A stretch of DNA of 64,000 nt from Oscillospiraceae bacterium (GCA_015067435.1 SVMM01000011.1:45126-109125), one strand, 5' to 3'; positions 39,616 through 48,744 are shown, counted from the first letter of the stretch. Made by a program: numbers and translations. The notes: generated by a model not told the origin, from the letters alone.

Positions 39616-40806
39616 ATGGCAAGCATCAAGAAAATCAATTCCCGCAAATTCAAGATCACCGTCAGCAACGGATACCGTTTCGACGGCAAAAAGAAGTGTC
39701 GCGCCAAAACCATCACCGTCCCCGAGAGCGTCCACCCGCGTGCCATTCCGCAGTATGTCGCGCACGAGGCGGAGGACTTCGAGCGGCTGGTGAAGAACGG
39801 CTTCGGCGAGGACGCGGATACGCCGTTCGAGGATTTCGCCCGGAGCTGGCTCAAGCGCCAGACGGCAAAGTACGCGCCCAGCACCCTCGCCATGTATGAG
39901 CGGATGCTGGAGGTGACGTTCCAGTACATCGGCGCGATCCCGCTCTCGAAGCTCCGCCCCATCGCGCTGGAGAATATGCTCATCGAACTGCGGAAGAAGA
40001 TGTGCCGCGGCAAGCCTATCCAGGAGGCAACCGTGCAGAAGTATCTCACTGCCGTCTCCGCCGTCCTCACGGACGCCAAGCGCAACGAGATCATCCAGAA
40101 GAACCCCGCGCGCATGATCGACCTGCCCGACACGAAGGCGCATGCGCAGGCGATCCCGACGGCCGAGGAGGTCGACCATTTCTTCCATGTGCTCAAGGAC
40201 GAGCCTCTGCACTATCGGTACTTCTACCTCTTCGCCATCTACACCGGCTGTCGGCGCGGTGAGCTCTGCGCGCTCAAGTGGTCGGACTTCTCCATCATCG
40301 ACGACATTACCACGCTCACCGTTAGCCGTTCCCGCTCCAGCGTGTCCGGCGCCGGCGTGGTCGAGGGGCCGACGAAGAACGGGCGCAGCCGCACGATTGC
40401 CTTTGACGACACGCTCTCATGGTCGGCTGTGTGCTATATGGCGGCAAAAATTGAGGAAGCGAAGCAGGGCGGTTTCCCGTTCAGTGAGTATCTGTTCACC
40501 GACGAGCGCGGCCAGCTCGTCCATCCCGACACGTTCACAAAGCACCTGCGAAAACTCTATGAAAAGGCGGGGCTCAGCAAGGCGTATCATCTGCACACCT
40601 GGCGGCACTTTTTCGTGACCTCTCTGCTCCATGGCGGCGTGGACAAGCAGACGGTCGCCGACCTCGCAGGCCACGGGGACACGTCGTTTCTGGAACGCAC
40701 CTACTGCCACCCGCAGATGGAACGCAAGCTTCAGGCGAGCGACTGCCTCACCACGCAGCTTTTCGGGCCGACCGTGGAAAACGAGGACGAGCCGCTCGGA
40801 GCATGA
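39616..40806 (+). CDS. Tyrosine recombinase of the RdRP element
   Basis: 396 residues from ATG 39616 (GGAAAGGAG upstream). N-terminal arm-binding domain (SIKKINSRKFKITVSNGYRFDGKKKCRAKTITVPE), core-binding SAM-like domain (about 70-170), catalytic Arg in YTGCRRGELCALKWSDF, HTWRHFFVTSLLHGG with a Trp in the H-x-x-R box, and FLERTYCHPQMERK with the Tyr. It differs from the integrases at 18516 and 49637. The remnant at 30377 is a close relative. No P arm is visible beyond its stop, so the right end of this element seems to have been lost. Confidence 0.9.
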   Translation: MASIKKINSRKFKITVSNGYRFDGKKKCRAKTITVPESVHPRAIPQYVAHEAEDFERLVKNGFGEDADTPFEDFARSWLKRQTAKYAPSTLAMYERMLEVTFQYIGAIPLSKLRPIALENMLIELRKKMCRGKPIQEATVQKYLTAVSAVLTDAKRNEIIQKNPARMIDLPDTKAHAQAIPTAEEVDHFFHVLKDEPLHYRYFYLFAIYTGCRRGELCALKWSDFSIIDDITTLTVSRSRSSVSGAGVVEGPTKNGRSRTIAFDDTLSWSAVCYMAAKIEEAKQGGFPFSEYLFTDERGQLVHPDTFTKHLRKLYEKAGLSKAYHLHTWRHFFVTSLLHGGVDKQTVADLAGHGDTSFLERTYCHPQMERKLQASDCLTTQLFGPTVENEDEPLGA

Positions 40807-40816
40807 TTTTTGGTTG

Positions 40817-40845
40817 ATTATACCACGCTTGCCGGTCAGACGCAA
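40817..40845 (-). promoter_or_regulatory. Orphan promoter facing the integrase
   Basis: Minus strand TTGCGT (40840-40845), 17 bp, TATAAT (40817-40822). No minus-strand gene follows; it points into the end of the integrase gene. It may have served a gene interrupted by the element, or make antisense RNA. Confidence 0.5.
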
Positions 40846-40856
40846 ACGGGAAAGCG

Positions 40857-40945
40857 TCCCACTTGTCGCTTTGGTAGAATCTGCAATCCAGCGCATCTTT
40901 TAACAGTCTGCTGCCGCTATCTTCGGTATTGCGCGTTCTCCCCCA
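40857..40945 (+). repeat. Sequence repeated upstream of integrase copy 2
   Basis: cttgtcgctttggtagaa-tctgc..ccgcgcatcttt..ta occurs here and at 49514-49600, immediately upstream of the integrase at 49637. No gene is visible in 40807-41018 apart from promoters. Confidence 0.5.
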
Positions 40946-40954
40946 AACAGAATA

Positions 40955-40983
40955 TTGCACCTCTGTCATATTCGTGATATTAT
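40955..40983 (+). promoter_or_regulatory. Promoter of the molybdenum-cofactor regulator gene
   Basis: TTGCAC (40955-40960), 17 bp, TATTAT (40978-40983). ATTCGT and ACGAAT flank the -10 as a loose inverted repeat, a possible operator for the encoded HTH protein. Confidence 0.6.
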
Positions 40984-41018
40984 TAAAAAAATAACGAATA
41001 GAATAAGGAGACAGCAGG

Positions 41019-41945
41019 GTGCGCATCAGTAAAGTCGGCGGCGTGATCGCCGCAGCCAACAAGAACGTCGCCAAGCCGTTGTTGCAGGTCGGGACGATCT
41101 CGGTCATCCGCCGTATCGTCATCACCTATCAGCAGGCGGGCATCTTTCCCATCGTCATCATCACCGGCGAGGACGATGACGAGATCAAGCGCCAGCTCGC
41201 TACCTACGGTGTGATCTTCGTACGGAACATGGAAGAAAACCCTGAACTGCTCACATCGGTCAAGCTTGGCTTGGAGTATCTTGACGAGAAATGCGACCGC
41301 ATCATGTTCACACCGGTCAATGTGCCGATGTTCACGCCGACAACGCTTCTCGCCATGATGGAGCATGAGGAAGATATCGTGATCGCGTCCTATCAGGGGC
41401 ACGGCGGACACCCGGTGCTCATCAGCCAAAAGGTACTTCCCTCAATTCTGCGATACCGCGATGGAGACGGGCTGCGCGGCGCGATCCGCGCAAGCGGCGC
41501 GTCGCGCGCATGGGTCGATGTGGACGACAAGGGCGTGATTCTGAACGTCCATAACTCTGAAGACCTGCAAAAGCAGCTCAAAACGCACAACGCCGCGATA
41601 TTGCATCCCGTGCTGCATATGCGCATGGAGATGGAAGCGCCATTCCTCAACGAGCGTCTCAAGCTGCTGCTGTTTCTTCTTTCCAATCACTACAGCATCC
41701 GCAGCGGCTGTGTCTGCACGGGACTTGCCTACAGCAAGGCGTGGGAGATGATCAATCAGCTGGAGCAGAATCTTGGCTATCAGATCGTCGAGAGGCAGCG
41801 CGGCGGCAAAGGCGGCGGCGGCACATCACTCACGCCGGAGGGCGAACGGTTTCTGCTGGCGTATCAGGAATTTGAAGAGACGATCCATCAAATCGCGCAA
41901 AAAGAGTTCCGCAAACGGTTCATTTCCACAAAAATCATCCGATAA
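41019..41945 (+). CDS. Nucleotidyltransferase fused to a ModE/LysR-type HTH
   Basis: 308 residues starting at GTG 41019 after AAGGAG. Residues 1-200 are a GlmU/MobA-like nucleotidyltransferase fold (NVAKPLLQVGTISVIRRIVITYQQAGIFPIVIITGED; DRIMFTPVNVPMFTPTTL; GGHPVLISQKVLPSIL), without a clear GxGxRxG start. Residues about 215-300 are a winged helix: LLFLLSNHYSIRSGCVCTGLAYSKAWEMINQLEQNLGYQIVERQRGGKGGGGTSLTPEG, the ModE/LysR-type pattern. It probably senses a molybdenum cofactor precursor and regulates the hydroxylase operon downstream. Confidence 0.75.
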   Translation: MRISKVGGVIAAANKNVAKPLLQVGTISVIRRIVITYQQAGIFPIVIITGEDDDEIKRQLATYGVIFVRNMEENPELLTSVKLGLEYLDEKCDRIMFTPVNVPMFTPTTLLAMMEHEEDIVIASYQGHGGHPVLISQKVLPSILRYRDGDGLRGAIRASGASRAWVDVDDKGVILNVHNSEDLQKQLKTHNAAILHPVLHMRMEMEAPFLNERLKLLLFLLSNHYSIRSGCVCTGLAYSKAWEMINQLEQNLGYQIVERQRGGKGGGGTSLTPEGERFLLAYQEFEETIHQIAQKEFRKRFISTKIIR

Positions 41946-41972
41946 TTTCGGCGTGGTTCCCAAAAAGGAATT

Positions 41973-42001
41973 TTGCTTTTCAGCTGTCTGCCTCCTATAA
42001 T
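41973..42001 (+). promoter_or_regulatory. Promoter of the hydroxylase operon
   Basis: TTGCTT (41973-41978), 17 bp, TATAAT (41996-42001). Confidence 0.7.
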
Positions 42002-42055
42002 GAAGATAGGGTTATTCTTCTTAGAGAATAGCGGTGTATCTTCATTATGGAGGCA
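41989..42055 (+). promoter_or_regulatory. Long inverted repeat over the promoter and Shine-Dalgarno
   Basis: TGCCTCC-TATAATGAAGATA (41989-42008) and TATCTTCATTAT-GGAGGCA (42037-42055) are inverted repeats differing by one inserted base. The left arm holds the -10 and the right arm a GGAGG. An inner ATTCT/AGAAT stem lies between. Because transcription would start near 42008, the full stem forms in DNA or in read-through RNA from the upstream gene; it may be an operator for the ModE-like protein. Confidence 0.55.
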
Positions 42056-42066
42056 GGTGGCTTTTT

Positions 42067-42702
42067 TTGCAGAAACGTGAAACGATTTGCGCTCTAGTCC
42101 TCGCGGCGGGACTCAGTCGGCGCATGGGCGAGTTCAAGCCCCTGCTGCCGCTGCGCGGCGCAACGCTGATCGAAAACAGCGTAGGCAGCGTGCTCGCAGG
42201 CGGCGCGGAGACGGCGACCGTGGTGACGGGCTATCGTGCAGGGGATGTGGAACGCGTATTGTCCCGCGCGTTTGGCGACCGCGTCCGCTTTGTGCGAAAC
42301 GAAAGCTACGCCGAAACGGACATGATGCGCTCGATCCGAATCGGCGCGGCGGCGTTGCCGGTGTGCGATGCGTTCTTTCTTCTGCCGGGGGATATGCCGG
42401 TAGTGTCGCAGGGGACCTTTCTCAAGCTGCTTGCCTTTCGGCGCAAGGCACCGGCGAGCGTGATCTTCCCGACGCTCGACGGCTACCGCAAGCATCCGCC
42501 GCTCATCGACGCGCACATGATTCCCACAATTCTCGCCTTTGACGGCGAGGGCGGTCTGCGTGAGCTTTGGAAGCAGTATGAGGGCGCGATACGCACCGTC
42601 CCCGTGGACGACGCCGGCGTGTGGGTCGACGTGGACACGCCGGACGATTACCGGCATTGCAGACAAAACTATGATGATATAAGAATGAAAAAGGAGGCTT
42701 GA
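42067..42702 (+). CDS. Molybdenum cofactor cytidylyltransferase-like protein (MocA/MobA family)
   Basis: 211 residues from TTG 42067 (AGGTGG upstream); a GTG at 42034 is also in frame but lacks a Shine-Dalgarno. Signature LVLAAGLSRRMGEFKPLLPL is the NTP-binding start of MobA/MocA enzymes, with VRNESYAETDMMRSIRIGAAAL, FFLLPGDMPVVSQGTFLKLL and a late VDVDTPDDYR metal site. It should transfer CMP (or GMP) to molybdopterin, making the dinucleotide cofactor needed by the hydroxylase encoded next. 7 bp separate the two genes. Confidence 0.88.
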   Translation: MQKRETICALVLAAGLSRRMGEFKPLLPLRGATLIENSVGSVLAGGAETATVVTGYRAGDVERVLSRAFGDRVRFVRNESYAETDMMRSIRIGAAALPVCDAFFLLPGDMPVVSQGTFLKLLAFRRKAPASVIFPTLDGYRKHPPLIDAHMIPTILAFDGEGGLRELWKQYEGAIRTVPVDDAGVWVDVDTPDDYRHCRQNYDDIRMKKEA

Positions 42703-42708
42703 TCGAGC

Positions 42709-44832
42709 ATGGAAAAAATCAGTGAAAGCGTCGTCAAGAAAGACCACGCGCCGAAGGTGTCCGGCCGCAGCGTCTACGTCGCCGACTATCCGTCGGAGGG
42801 CGTGCTCTGCGGCAAGCTTCTGCATGCGAAGGTCGCGCGCGCGAAGGTTCTGAAGGTCGAGGTGCCGGAGCTGCCCGAGGGCTACTTCTACGTCGACGCG
42901 AAGGACGTGCCGGGTGACAACAACGTCAACATCGTGCTCGACGACACGCCCGTCTACTGCCGTGAGACCGTTGAGTACATCGGCGAACCGATCGCCATGC
43001 TCTGCGGTCCCGACGAGAAGGTGGTCGAGCGGCTGCGTGACGAATGCAAGGTCGAATATGAGGAGCTGGAACCGGTGCTGGATCTGCGCGCGGCGACGGA
43101 GAAGTTCTTCGACTACAACTTCGGCCACGGCGATGTGGACAAGGCGTTCGCCGAGGCGGACAAAGTCTATGACGAGGAGTTCGAGACCGGCTATCAGGAA
43201 CAGGCGTATCTGGAAACGCAGGGCATGATGGCGGAGCCGGAGGAGAGCGGGCGCATGTTTGTCCACGGCTCGGCGCAGTGCGCTTACTACATCCACGGCG
43301 CGGTGGCGCGCGCGCTCGGCTGCGGTCCCGGCGGCGTCCACATTTTGCAGGACGTAACCGGCGGTGGCTTCGGCGGCAAGGAGGCGTTCCCCTCCATTCT
43401 CGGCTGCCAAGTCGCCGTTGCGGCGCACAAGTGCAAAAAGCCCGTGCGCTGCGTCTTTGATCGGCGCGAGGACATGGAGTACACCTCCAAGCGCCACCCG
43501 TCTTTGTGCCGATACAAGGTCGCAGTCAAGGACGGCAAGGTCACCGCGATGGACATTGACGTCAAGTTCAACGCAGGCGCGTATTCGACGCTTTCCGCCG
43601 TTGTTTTGCAGCGCGGCATCATCGCCTCCCCCGGTATCTATAACATCCCCAACGTCCGCGTCCACGGCTGGGCGGTCAAGACCAACACCTCGCCCTGCGG
43701 CGCATACCGCGGCTTTGGCGCGCCTCAGACCTTCTTCGCGGTGGAGATGATGATGGACCACATCGCCCGTGACCTTGGTGTCGATTCGCTCGCGTTCAAG
43801 GAAAAGCACCTTGTCAAGCAGGGCGACAGCACCTCCACCTGCGGCAAATACCACTTCCCCGTCCCCATCCCCGCAATGATCGAGGAAATCGATAAGGCGT
43901 GCGATTATCGAAAAAAGCGCGCGGAGTACGCCAAGCCCCAGGTCGGGCGCTACCGCCGCGGCATCGGCATGTCGATGTATTTCCACGGCGCGGGCTTCAC
44001 CGGCTCGGGTGAGCGCGACCTCATCAAGGCGGTTGCGAAGCTGCGCAAGTACAAGGACGGAACGGTCGAGGTGCTCGCCTCCAACGGCGAGATCGGTCAG
44101 GGCGTGCGCACGACCTTTCCGAAGATCGTTGCCCACGAGCTGAACCTTCCGCTCGAAAAGGTCTACTACAACCACCCGGATACCGCGCGGGTGCCGGACT
44201 CCGGGCCGACCGTCGCTTCGCGTTCACTGATGGTTGTCGGCGAGCTTCTGCGCCGCGCCGCGATCAAGCTGCGCAGCGAATGGATCGACGGCGAGGAGCA
44301 GGAGGTTGAGGAGCACTTTAAGGAACCCGATTTCCTCATTCCGTTCTACATCGACAAGTTCGAGGGCGACGCCTATCCGACTTACGCGTGGTCGGTCAAC
44401 GCCATCGAGCTGGAGATCGACACCTATACGGGTATCGCGAAAGTGCTCGGAGCCTACGGCTCGTTCGACGTCGGCACGCCCATCGACTATAACGTCGTGC
44501 TCGGACAGATGGAGGGCGGCTTCCTCCAGGGCATCGGCTATGCCTCCATTGAGAAGATGGACTATGACGCCAAGGGCCGCATCCGCAACAACTCCTTCTC
44601 CGACTACCTGATCCCGACGACGAAGGATGTGCCGAACCTCAAGTGCATGCTCCACGTCGAAAAGTACCCCGATGGCCCCTACGGCGCAAAGGGCGCGGGC
44701 GAGCTGCCGCTCGTCGGCGCGCCGGGCGCGTATCTGGAGGCGGTCGAACAGGCGCTCGGCGGCGTGACGCTGAACCACGCGCCGTTCACGGCAGAGGACA
44801 CGCTCGCCGTCATTGCAAAGGAGGGGATCTGA
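42709..44832 (+). CDS. Molybdopterin-binding subunit of a xanthine dehydrogenase-type hydroxylase
   Basis: 707 residues. Start after AAAGGAGG. N-terminal Ald_Xan_dh_C-like domain (VSGRSVYVADYPSEGVLCGKLLHAKVARAKV), then molybdopterin-binding regions: TGYQEQAYLETQGMMAEPE, DVTGGGFGGKEAFPS, AYRGFGAPQTFFAVEMMMD (Arg substrate-site region), NGEIGQGVRTTFPKIVAHEL and GAKGAGELPLVGAPGAYLEAVEQAL with the catalytic Glu. It forms a three-subunit enzyme with the iron-sulfur and FAD subunits encoded next. The family hydroxylates purines or other N-heterocycles; xanthine is the default guess. Confidence 0.9.
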   Translation: MEKISESVVKKDHAPKVSGRSVYVADYPSEGVLCGKLLHAKVARAKVLKVEVPELPEGYFYVDAKDVPGDNNVNIVLDDTPVYCRETVEYIGEPIAMLCGPDEKVVERLRDECKVEYEELEPVLDLRAATEKFFDYNFGHGDVDKAFAEADKVYDEEFETGYQEQAYLETQGMMAEPEESGRMFVHGSAQCAYYIHGAVARALGCGPGGVHILQDVTGGGFGGKEAFPSILGCQVAVAAHKCKKPVRCVFDRREDMEYTSKRHPSLCRYKVAVKDGKVTAMDIDVKFNAGAYSTLSAVVLQRGIIASPGIYNIPNVRVHGWAVKTNTSPCGAYRGFGAPQTFFAVEMMMDHIARDLGVDSLAFKEKHLVKQGDSTSTCGKYHFPVPIPAMIEEIDKACDYRKKRAEYAKPQVGRYRRGIGMSMYFHGAGFTGSGERDLIKAVAKLRKYKDGTVEVLASNGEIGQGVRTTFPKIVAHELNLPLEKVYYNHPDTARVPDSGPTVASRSLMVVGELLRRAAIKLRSEWIDGEEQEVEEHFKEPDFLIPFYIDKFEGDAYPTYAWSVNAIELEIDTYTGIAKVLGAYGSFDVGTPIDYNVVLGQMEGGFLQGIGYASIEKMDYDAKGRIRNNSFSDYLIPTTKDVPNLKCMLHVEKYPDGPYGAKGAGELPLVGAPGAYLEAVEQALGGVTLNHAPFTAEDTLAVIAKEGI

Positions 44833-44833
44833 A

Positions 44834-45307
44834 ATGGATGAGATTCGTTTTACGCTCAACGGCAAGGAGGTCTCTTACGCCGGCAGCGCGACCGACCGTC
44901 TTTTAGACGTGCTGCGCAATGATTACCGCTGCACCAGCGTCAAGTGCGGCTGCAAGGAGGGCGAGTGCGGCGCGTGCTCGGTGTTGATCGACGGCGTTCT
45001 CTACAACTCCTGCTGCGTCGCCATGGGCGCGATCAATGGCGCAAGCGTCGTCACGATGGAGGGCTTCCGCGAAACGAAGCGTTTTGAGGCACTCGAAAAG
45101 GCGTTCGGCGAGGTTTCCGCCGTGCAGTGCGGCTTCTGCATCCCCGGCATGGTGCTCGCGGCGGAAGCGCTGCTCTCGAAGAATCCCCACCCCACCGAGG
45201 ATGAGATCCGCGAGGGACTTTCCGGCAATCTCTGCCGCTGCACAGGCTATAACGCCATTGTAAACGCGGTGAACAACGCGGCAAAGGAGGGCAACGGGCT
45301 ATGGTAA
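44834..45307 (+). CDS. 2Fe-2S subunit of the molybdenum hydroxylase
   Basis: 157 residues from ATG 44834. Plant-type ferredoxin cluster ligands C40, C45, C48 and C60 (CGCKEGECGACSVLIDGVLYNSC), then the second cluster in VQCGFCIPGMVLAAEALL and NLCRCTGYNAIVNAV. This is the small electron-transfer subunit. Its end overlaps the FAD subunit by 7 bp. Confidence 0.93.
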   Translation: MDEIRFTLNGKEVSYAGSATDRLLDVLRNDYRCTSVKCGCKEGECGACSVLIDGVLYNSCCVAMGAINGASVVTMEGFRETKRFEALEKAFGEVSAVQCGFCIPGMVLAAEALLSKNPHPTEDEIREGLSGNLCRCTGYNAIVNAVNNAAKEGNGLW

Positions 45308-46119
45308 ACGGTTATGTGGCGGCCTCTTTGCGGGAGGCGCTGGAAATTCGCGCGTCGCATGACGTCGTTCCCTACGCCGGCGGCACCGATCTGATGGTGG
45401 AGAACCGTCAGGGAGTGGAGTATCTGTTCCTGAACAAGGTTCCGGAGCTTCGCACGATCACGGCCGATGACCAGTATGTCCGCATCGGCGCGGCGGTCAC
45501 GTTCACCGAGGCGATCGCCTCCCCCGACGTGCCGCAGTTGATGAAGGAGGCGGTCTCGCGCATCGCCGCGCCCGCCATTCGCAACGCGGGGACCTTCGGC
45601 GGCAACCTTGGCAACGGTTCCGCCAAGGCGGACTCCGTGCTGATCGAATTTGTCGCGGACGCAAAGCTGCGCCTTGTATCCAAAAAGGGCGAGCGCATCG
45701 TCGATGTCGACAAGTTCTACCTCGGACGCAAGAAGCTCGACCTCGGAAGCGACGAGTTGATCGCGGAGGTACTGTTGCCGAAGCAGGGTCTTGAGCAGTA
45801 TTCCTACGAGAAGGTCGGCGGGCGCAACGCGCTGGCGATCTCGCGCGTGTCGTTCGCGGGCGTATTCGCCGCAAAGGACGGAAAGATCACGAACGTCGCC
45901 GCCGCGTTCGGCGCGGTGGCAGACACCGTGCTGCGCTACAGGGATATTGAGGCGATGCTCATCGGCAAGACTGTCGACGAGGCGAAAGCCCTCAAGGCGG
46001 ATTACCTCAAGGCGTATGCCGAGCGCATGGTGCTCACGCGCGGCCGCGTCAGCGCGGAATACCGTAAGAGCGTGTGCATGAATCTGCTGGACGGTTTCCT
46101 CACGAAGTTCGGGATTTGA
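45301..46119 (+). CDS. FAD-binding subunit of the molybdenum hydroxylase
   Basis: 272 residues. FAD_binding_5 domain: VVPYAGGTDLMVENRQG and IRNAGTFGGNLGNGSAKADS carry the FAD pyrophosphate motifs. A CO dehydrogenase flavoprotein C-terminal domain follows (YSYEKVGGRNALAISRVSFAGVF). It passes electrons from the Fe-S subunit to NAD+ or another acceptor. Last gene of the three-subunit set; a hairpin follows before the fused enzyme. Confidence 0.93.
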   Translation: MVNGYVAASLREALEIRASHDVVPYAGGTDLMVENRQGVEYLFLNKVPELRTITADDQYVRIGAAVTFTEAIASPDVPQLMKEAVSRIAAPAIRNAGTFGGNLGNGSAKADSVLIEFVADAKLRLVSKKGERIVDVDKFYLGRKKLDLGSDELIAEVLLPKQGLEQYSYEKVGGRNALAISRVSFAGVFAAKDGKITNVAAAFGAVADTVLRYRDIEAMLIGKTVDEAKALKADYLKAYAERMVLTRGRVSAEYRKSVCMNLLDGFLTKFGI

Positions 46120-46129
46120 TCAACAGGAA

Positions 46130-46155
46130 AAGCCGCGGTCAAACGCGGCTTTTCA
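46130..46155 (+). terminator. Terminator/attenuator between hydroxylase genes
   Basis: AAAAGCCGCG pairs with CGCGGCTTTT around gtcaaa. It lies between the FAD subunit and the fused hydroxylase gene and would lower read-through. Confidence 0.7.
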
Positions 46156-46168
46156 AAAAGGAGAGTCT

Positions 46169-48730
46169 ATGTTTACAGTCAACATCAACGGCAAGGACTA
46201 TGAATCCGCGCACGACAAGAAGCTGCTGCGCTTCCTGCGCGACGATCTGCACCTCACCGCGACGAAGGACGGTTGCAGCGAAGGCGTCTGCGGCACCTGC
46301 ACGGTGCTCATCGACGGCAAGAAGATGAAAGCCTGCGTTGTGTCCCTCAGCAAGCTCGAGGGCAAGAAGGTCGTCACCGTCGAAGGCATCGTCCCCGAAG
46401 AGATGAAGGTCTACGAGCACTGCTTCGCGGAAGCGGGCGCGGTGCAGTGCGGCTTCTGTATCCCCGGTATGATCATCTCCGCCAAGAGTCTGCTGGATAC
46501 GAACCTCAACCCGACGCGTGAGGACGTCAAGGCAGCGATCCGCGGCAATCTCTGCCGCTGCACGGGCTATCAGAAGATCGAGGATGCGATCTTGATGGCG
46601 GCGGAGTTCTTCCGCGAGAAAAAGCCCATCCCGCCCGCGCCGAAGACGCTGCATATGAACGAGCATGCCAAGCGCATCGATGCCGCCGAAAAGGTCAACG
46701 GCACGGGACTTTACGCCGACGATCTCGTCTTCGATGGGATGCTCTACGCCAAGCCCGTCTTCTCGAAGTACCCCCGCGCGCGCATCGACCGCGTGGATGT
46801 TTCGAAAGCAATGGCGCACCCCGACTGCGTGGAGGTGCTGACGAAGGACGACGTGCCCTGCAACAAGATCGGCCACATCAAGCAGGACTGGGACGTGATG
46901 ATGGGCGTCGGCGACGTCACGCGCTACAACGGCAATGTCATCGCGCTCATCGCCACCGACAAGAAGGATAAGCTGGACGAGATCGCCGCGCTGGTCGAGG
47001 TGGACTACACGGAGCTTACCCCTATCACGAACCCCTATGACGCGCTGCGCGGCGACGCGCCGCTCATCCATCCCGACGGCAACGTCATGTCCCGCGCGAA
47101 CCTGGTGCGCGGCAACGCGGACGAGGCGATCAAAAACTCGAAGTACGTCGTGACCCGCAAATACAAGACCTCGTGGCAGGAGCACGGCTTCATGGAGCCG
47201 GAGTGCGCGGTCGCCATGCCCGAGGGCGAGGATGGCCTGCTCATTTACACCACGAGCCAGTCGGTCTACGACGTGCAGCGCGAGTGCTCGACGATGCTCA
47301 AAATTCCCGCCGAAAAGGTACACGCCCGCGCGCCGCTCGTCGGCGGCGGCTTCGGCGGCAAGGAGGATATGTCCGTCCAGCAGTATGCCGCGCTGATGGC
47401 GTGGGTAACGAAAAAGCCCGTTAAGGTCAAATACACCCGCCAGGAGTCGCTTGCGTACCACGTCAAGCGACACCCGATGGAGATGGAGTTTACCACCGCC
47501 TGCGACGAAAACGGCATCCTCACGGGCATGAAGGGCATCATCATCGCCGACACGGGCGCCTACGCCTCCCTCGGCGGGCCGGTGCTGCACCGCGCCTGCA
47601 CCCACGCAGCGGGACCGTACAACTATCAGAACATCGACATTTTCGGCATGTCGGTCTATACGAACAACGTACCCTCCGGCGCGTTCCGCGGCTTCGGCGT
47701 GACGCAGAGCTGCTTTGCCACCGAGATGAACATCAACCTGCTCGCCGAGATGGTAGGCATCGACCCGTGGGAGTTCCGCCGCCGCAACGTCATCAAGCCC
47801 GGCGACGTGCTGCCCAATGGCCAGACCGCCGACCCGAACACCAACATGGCGGCGTGCCTCGACGCGGTGAAGGACGTCTATTACGGCAACAAGTACGCCG
47901 GCCTCGCCTGCGGCTTCAAGAACTCCGGCACCGGCATGGGCAAGAAGGACATCGGGCGCGTGCTGCTCTCGATCGAGGACGGAAAAATTCACATCCGCAC
48001 CTCCGCGTCCTGCATGGGCCAGGGCATCGGGCAGATGGTGCTCACCGAAATCTGCCATGTGACGGAGCTTGACCCAGCGCTCTTTGTCTTCGAGGCGGCG
48101 GACACCGTCCGCACGCCGGACGCCGGCACTTCGACCGCTTCGCGCCAGACGGTCATGACCGGCGAGGCGGCGCGCCGCGTGGGTGAAAAGCTCAAGGAGG
48201 CGCTCCGCGGCAAAACGCTCGCAGATTTGGAAGGGCAGGAGTTCCTCGGCGAATACTCCGCGCAGACCGACCCGCTCGGCGCGATCAAGGAAAACCCCAT
48301 CAGCCACGTCTCGTACTCCTATGGCGCGCAGGTCATCGTCCTCAACGACGAGGGCAAGATCGTCAAGGCGGTTTCGGCGTTCGACGTCGGTACGCCGGTC
48401 AACATCCAGTCCGTCGAAGGTCAAATCGAGGGCGGTATGCTCATGGGTATCGGCTATGGCGTGACCGAGAAGGTCGAGATCGAGGACGGCGAGCTCAAGA
48501 GCAAATTCGGCACTATTGGCTTTATGCGCGCTGACGCCGCGCCGGAACTGCAGGTCATCCTCTGCGAGCCAAAGGAGGAGGACAAGCTTCCATTCTCGCT
48601 CGGCGCGAAGGGCTGCGGCGAGCTGTGCATGATCCCCACCGCGCCCGCCTGCGCAGCTGCGTACTACAAGTACGACGGCAAGTTCCGCCAGAGCCTGCCG
48701 CTGGAGGATACGCCGTACCGTAAGAAATAA
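46169..48730 (+). CDS. Fused 2Fe-2S/molybdopterin hydroxylase (aldehyde oxidoreductase-like)
   Basis: 853 residues from ATG 46169 after AAAGGAG. N-terminal ferredoxin domain with C36, C41, C44, C56 and second cluster C94, C97, C129, C131 (CSEGVCGTC; CGFCIPG; CRCTGY). Molybdopterin domains from about 165: RIDAAEKVNGTGLYADDLVFDGMLYAKPV, SWQEHGFMEPECAVAM, APLVGGGFGGKEDMSVQQYAAL, AFRGFGVTQSCFATEMNINLL, SCMGQGIGQMVLTEI and GAKGCGELCMIPTAPACAAAYY. No FAD domain, as in Desulfovibrio Mop-type enzymes; it may share the FAD subunit encoded upstream. Confidence 0.9.
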   Translation: MFTVNINGKDYESAHDKKLLRFLRDDLHLTATKDGCSEGVCGTCTVLIDGKKMKACVVSLSKLEGKKVVTVEGIVPEEMKVYEHCFAEAGAVQCGFCIPGMIISAKSLLDTNLNPTREDVKAAIRGNLCRCTGYQKIEDAILMAAEFFREKKPIPPAPKTLHMNEHAKRIDAAEKVNGTGLYADDLVFDGMLYAKPVFSKYPRARIDRVDVSKAMAHPDCVEVLTKDDVPCNKIGHIKQDWDVMMGVGDVTRYNGNVIALIATDKKDKLDEIAALVEVDYTELTPITNPYDALRGDAPLIHPDGNVMSRANLVRGNADEAIKNSKYVVTRKYKTSWQEHGFMEPECAVAMPEGEDGLLIYTTSQSVYDVQRECSTMLKIPAEKVHARAPLVGGGFGGKEDMSVQQYAALMAWVTKKPVKVKYTRQESLAYHVKRHPMEMEFTTACDENGILTGMKGIIIADTGAYASLGGPVLHRACTHAAGPYNYQNIDIFGMSVYTNNVPSGAFRGFGVTQSCFATEMNINLLAEMVGIDPWEFRRRNVIKPGDVLPNGQTADPNTNMAACLDAVKDVYYGNKYAGLACGFKNSGTGMGKKDIGRVLLSIEDGKIHIRTSASCMGQGIGQMVLTEICHVTELDPALFVFEAADTVRTPDAGTSTASRQTVMTGEAARRVGEKLKEALRGKTLADLEGQEFLGEYSAQTDPLGAIKENPISHVSYSYGAQVIVLNDEGKIVKAVSAFDVGTPVNIQSVEGQIEGGMLMGIGYGVTEKVEIEDGELKSKFGTIGFMRADAAPELQVILCEPKEEDKLPFSLGAKGCGELCMIPTAPACAAAYYKYDGKFRQSLPLEDTPYRKK

Positions 48731-48744
48731 ATCGCCAACAAGAA

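Noticed and set aside
31079..40806. Phage origin of the RdRP-bearing element
   Set aside because: No capsid, terminase or tail genes; relaxase, MobC and integrase point to an integrative mobilizable element.
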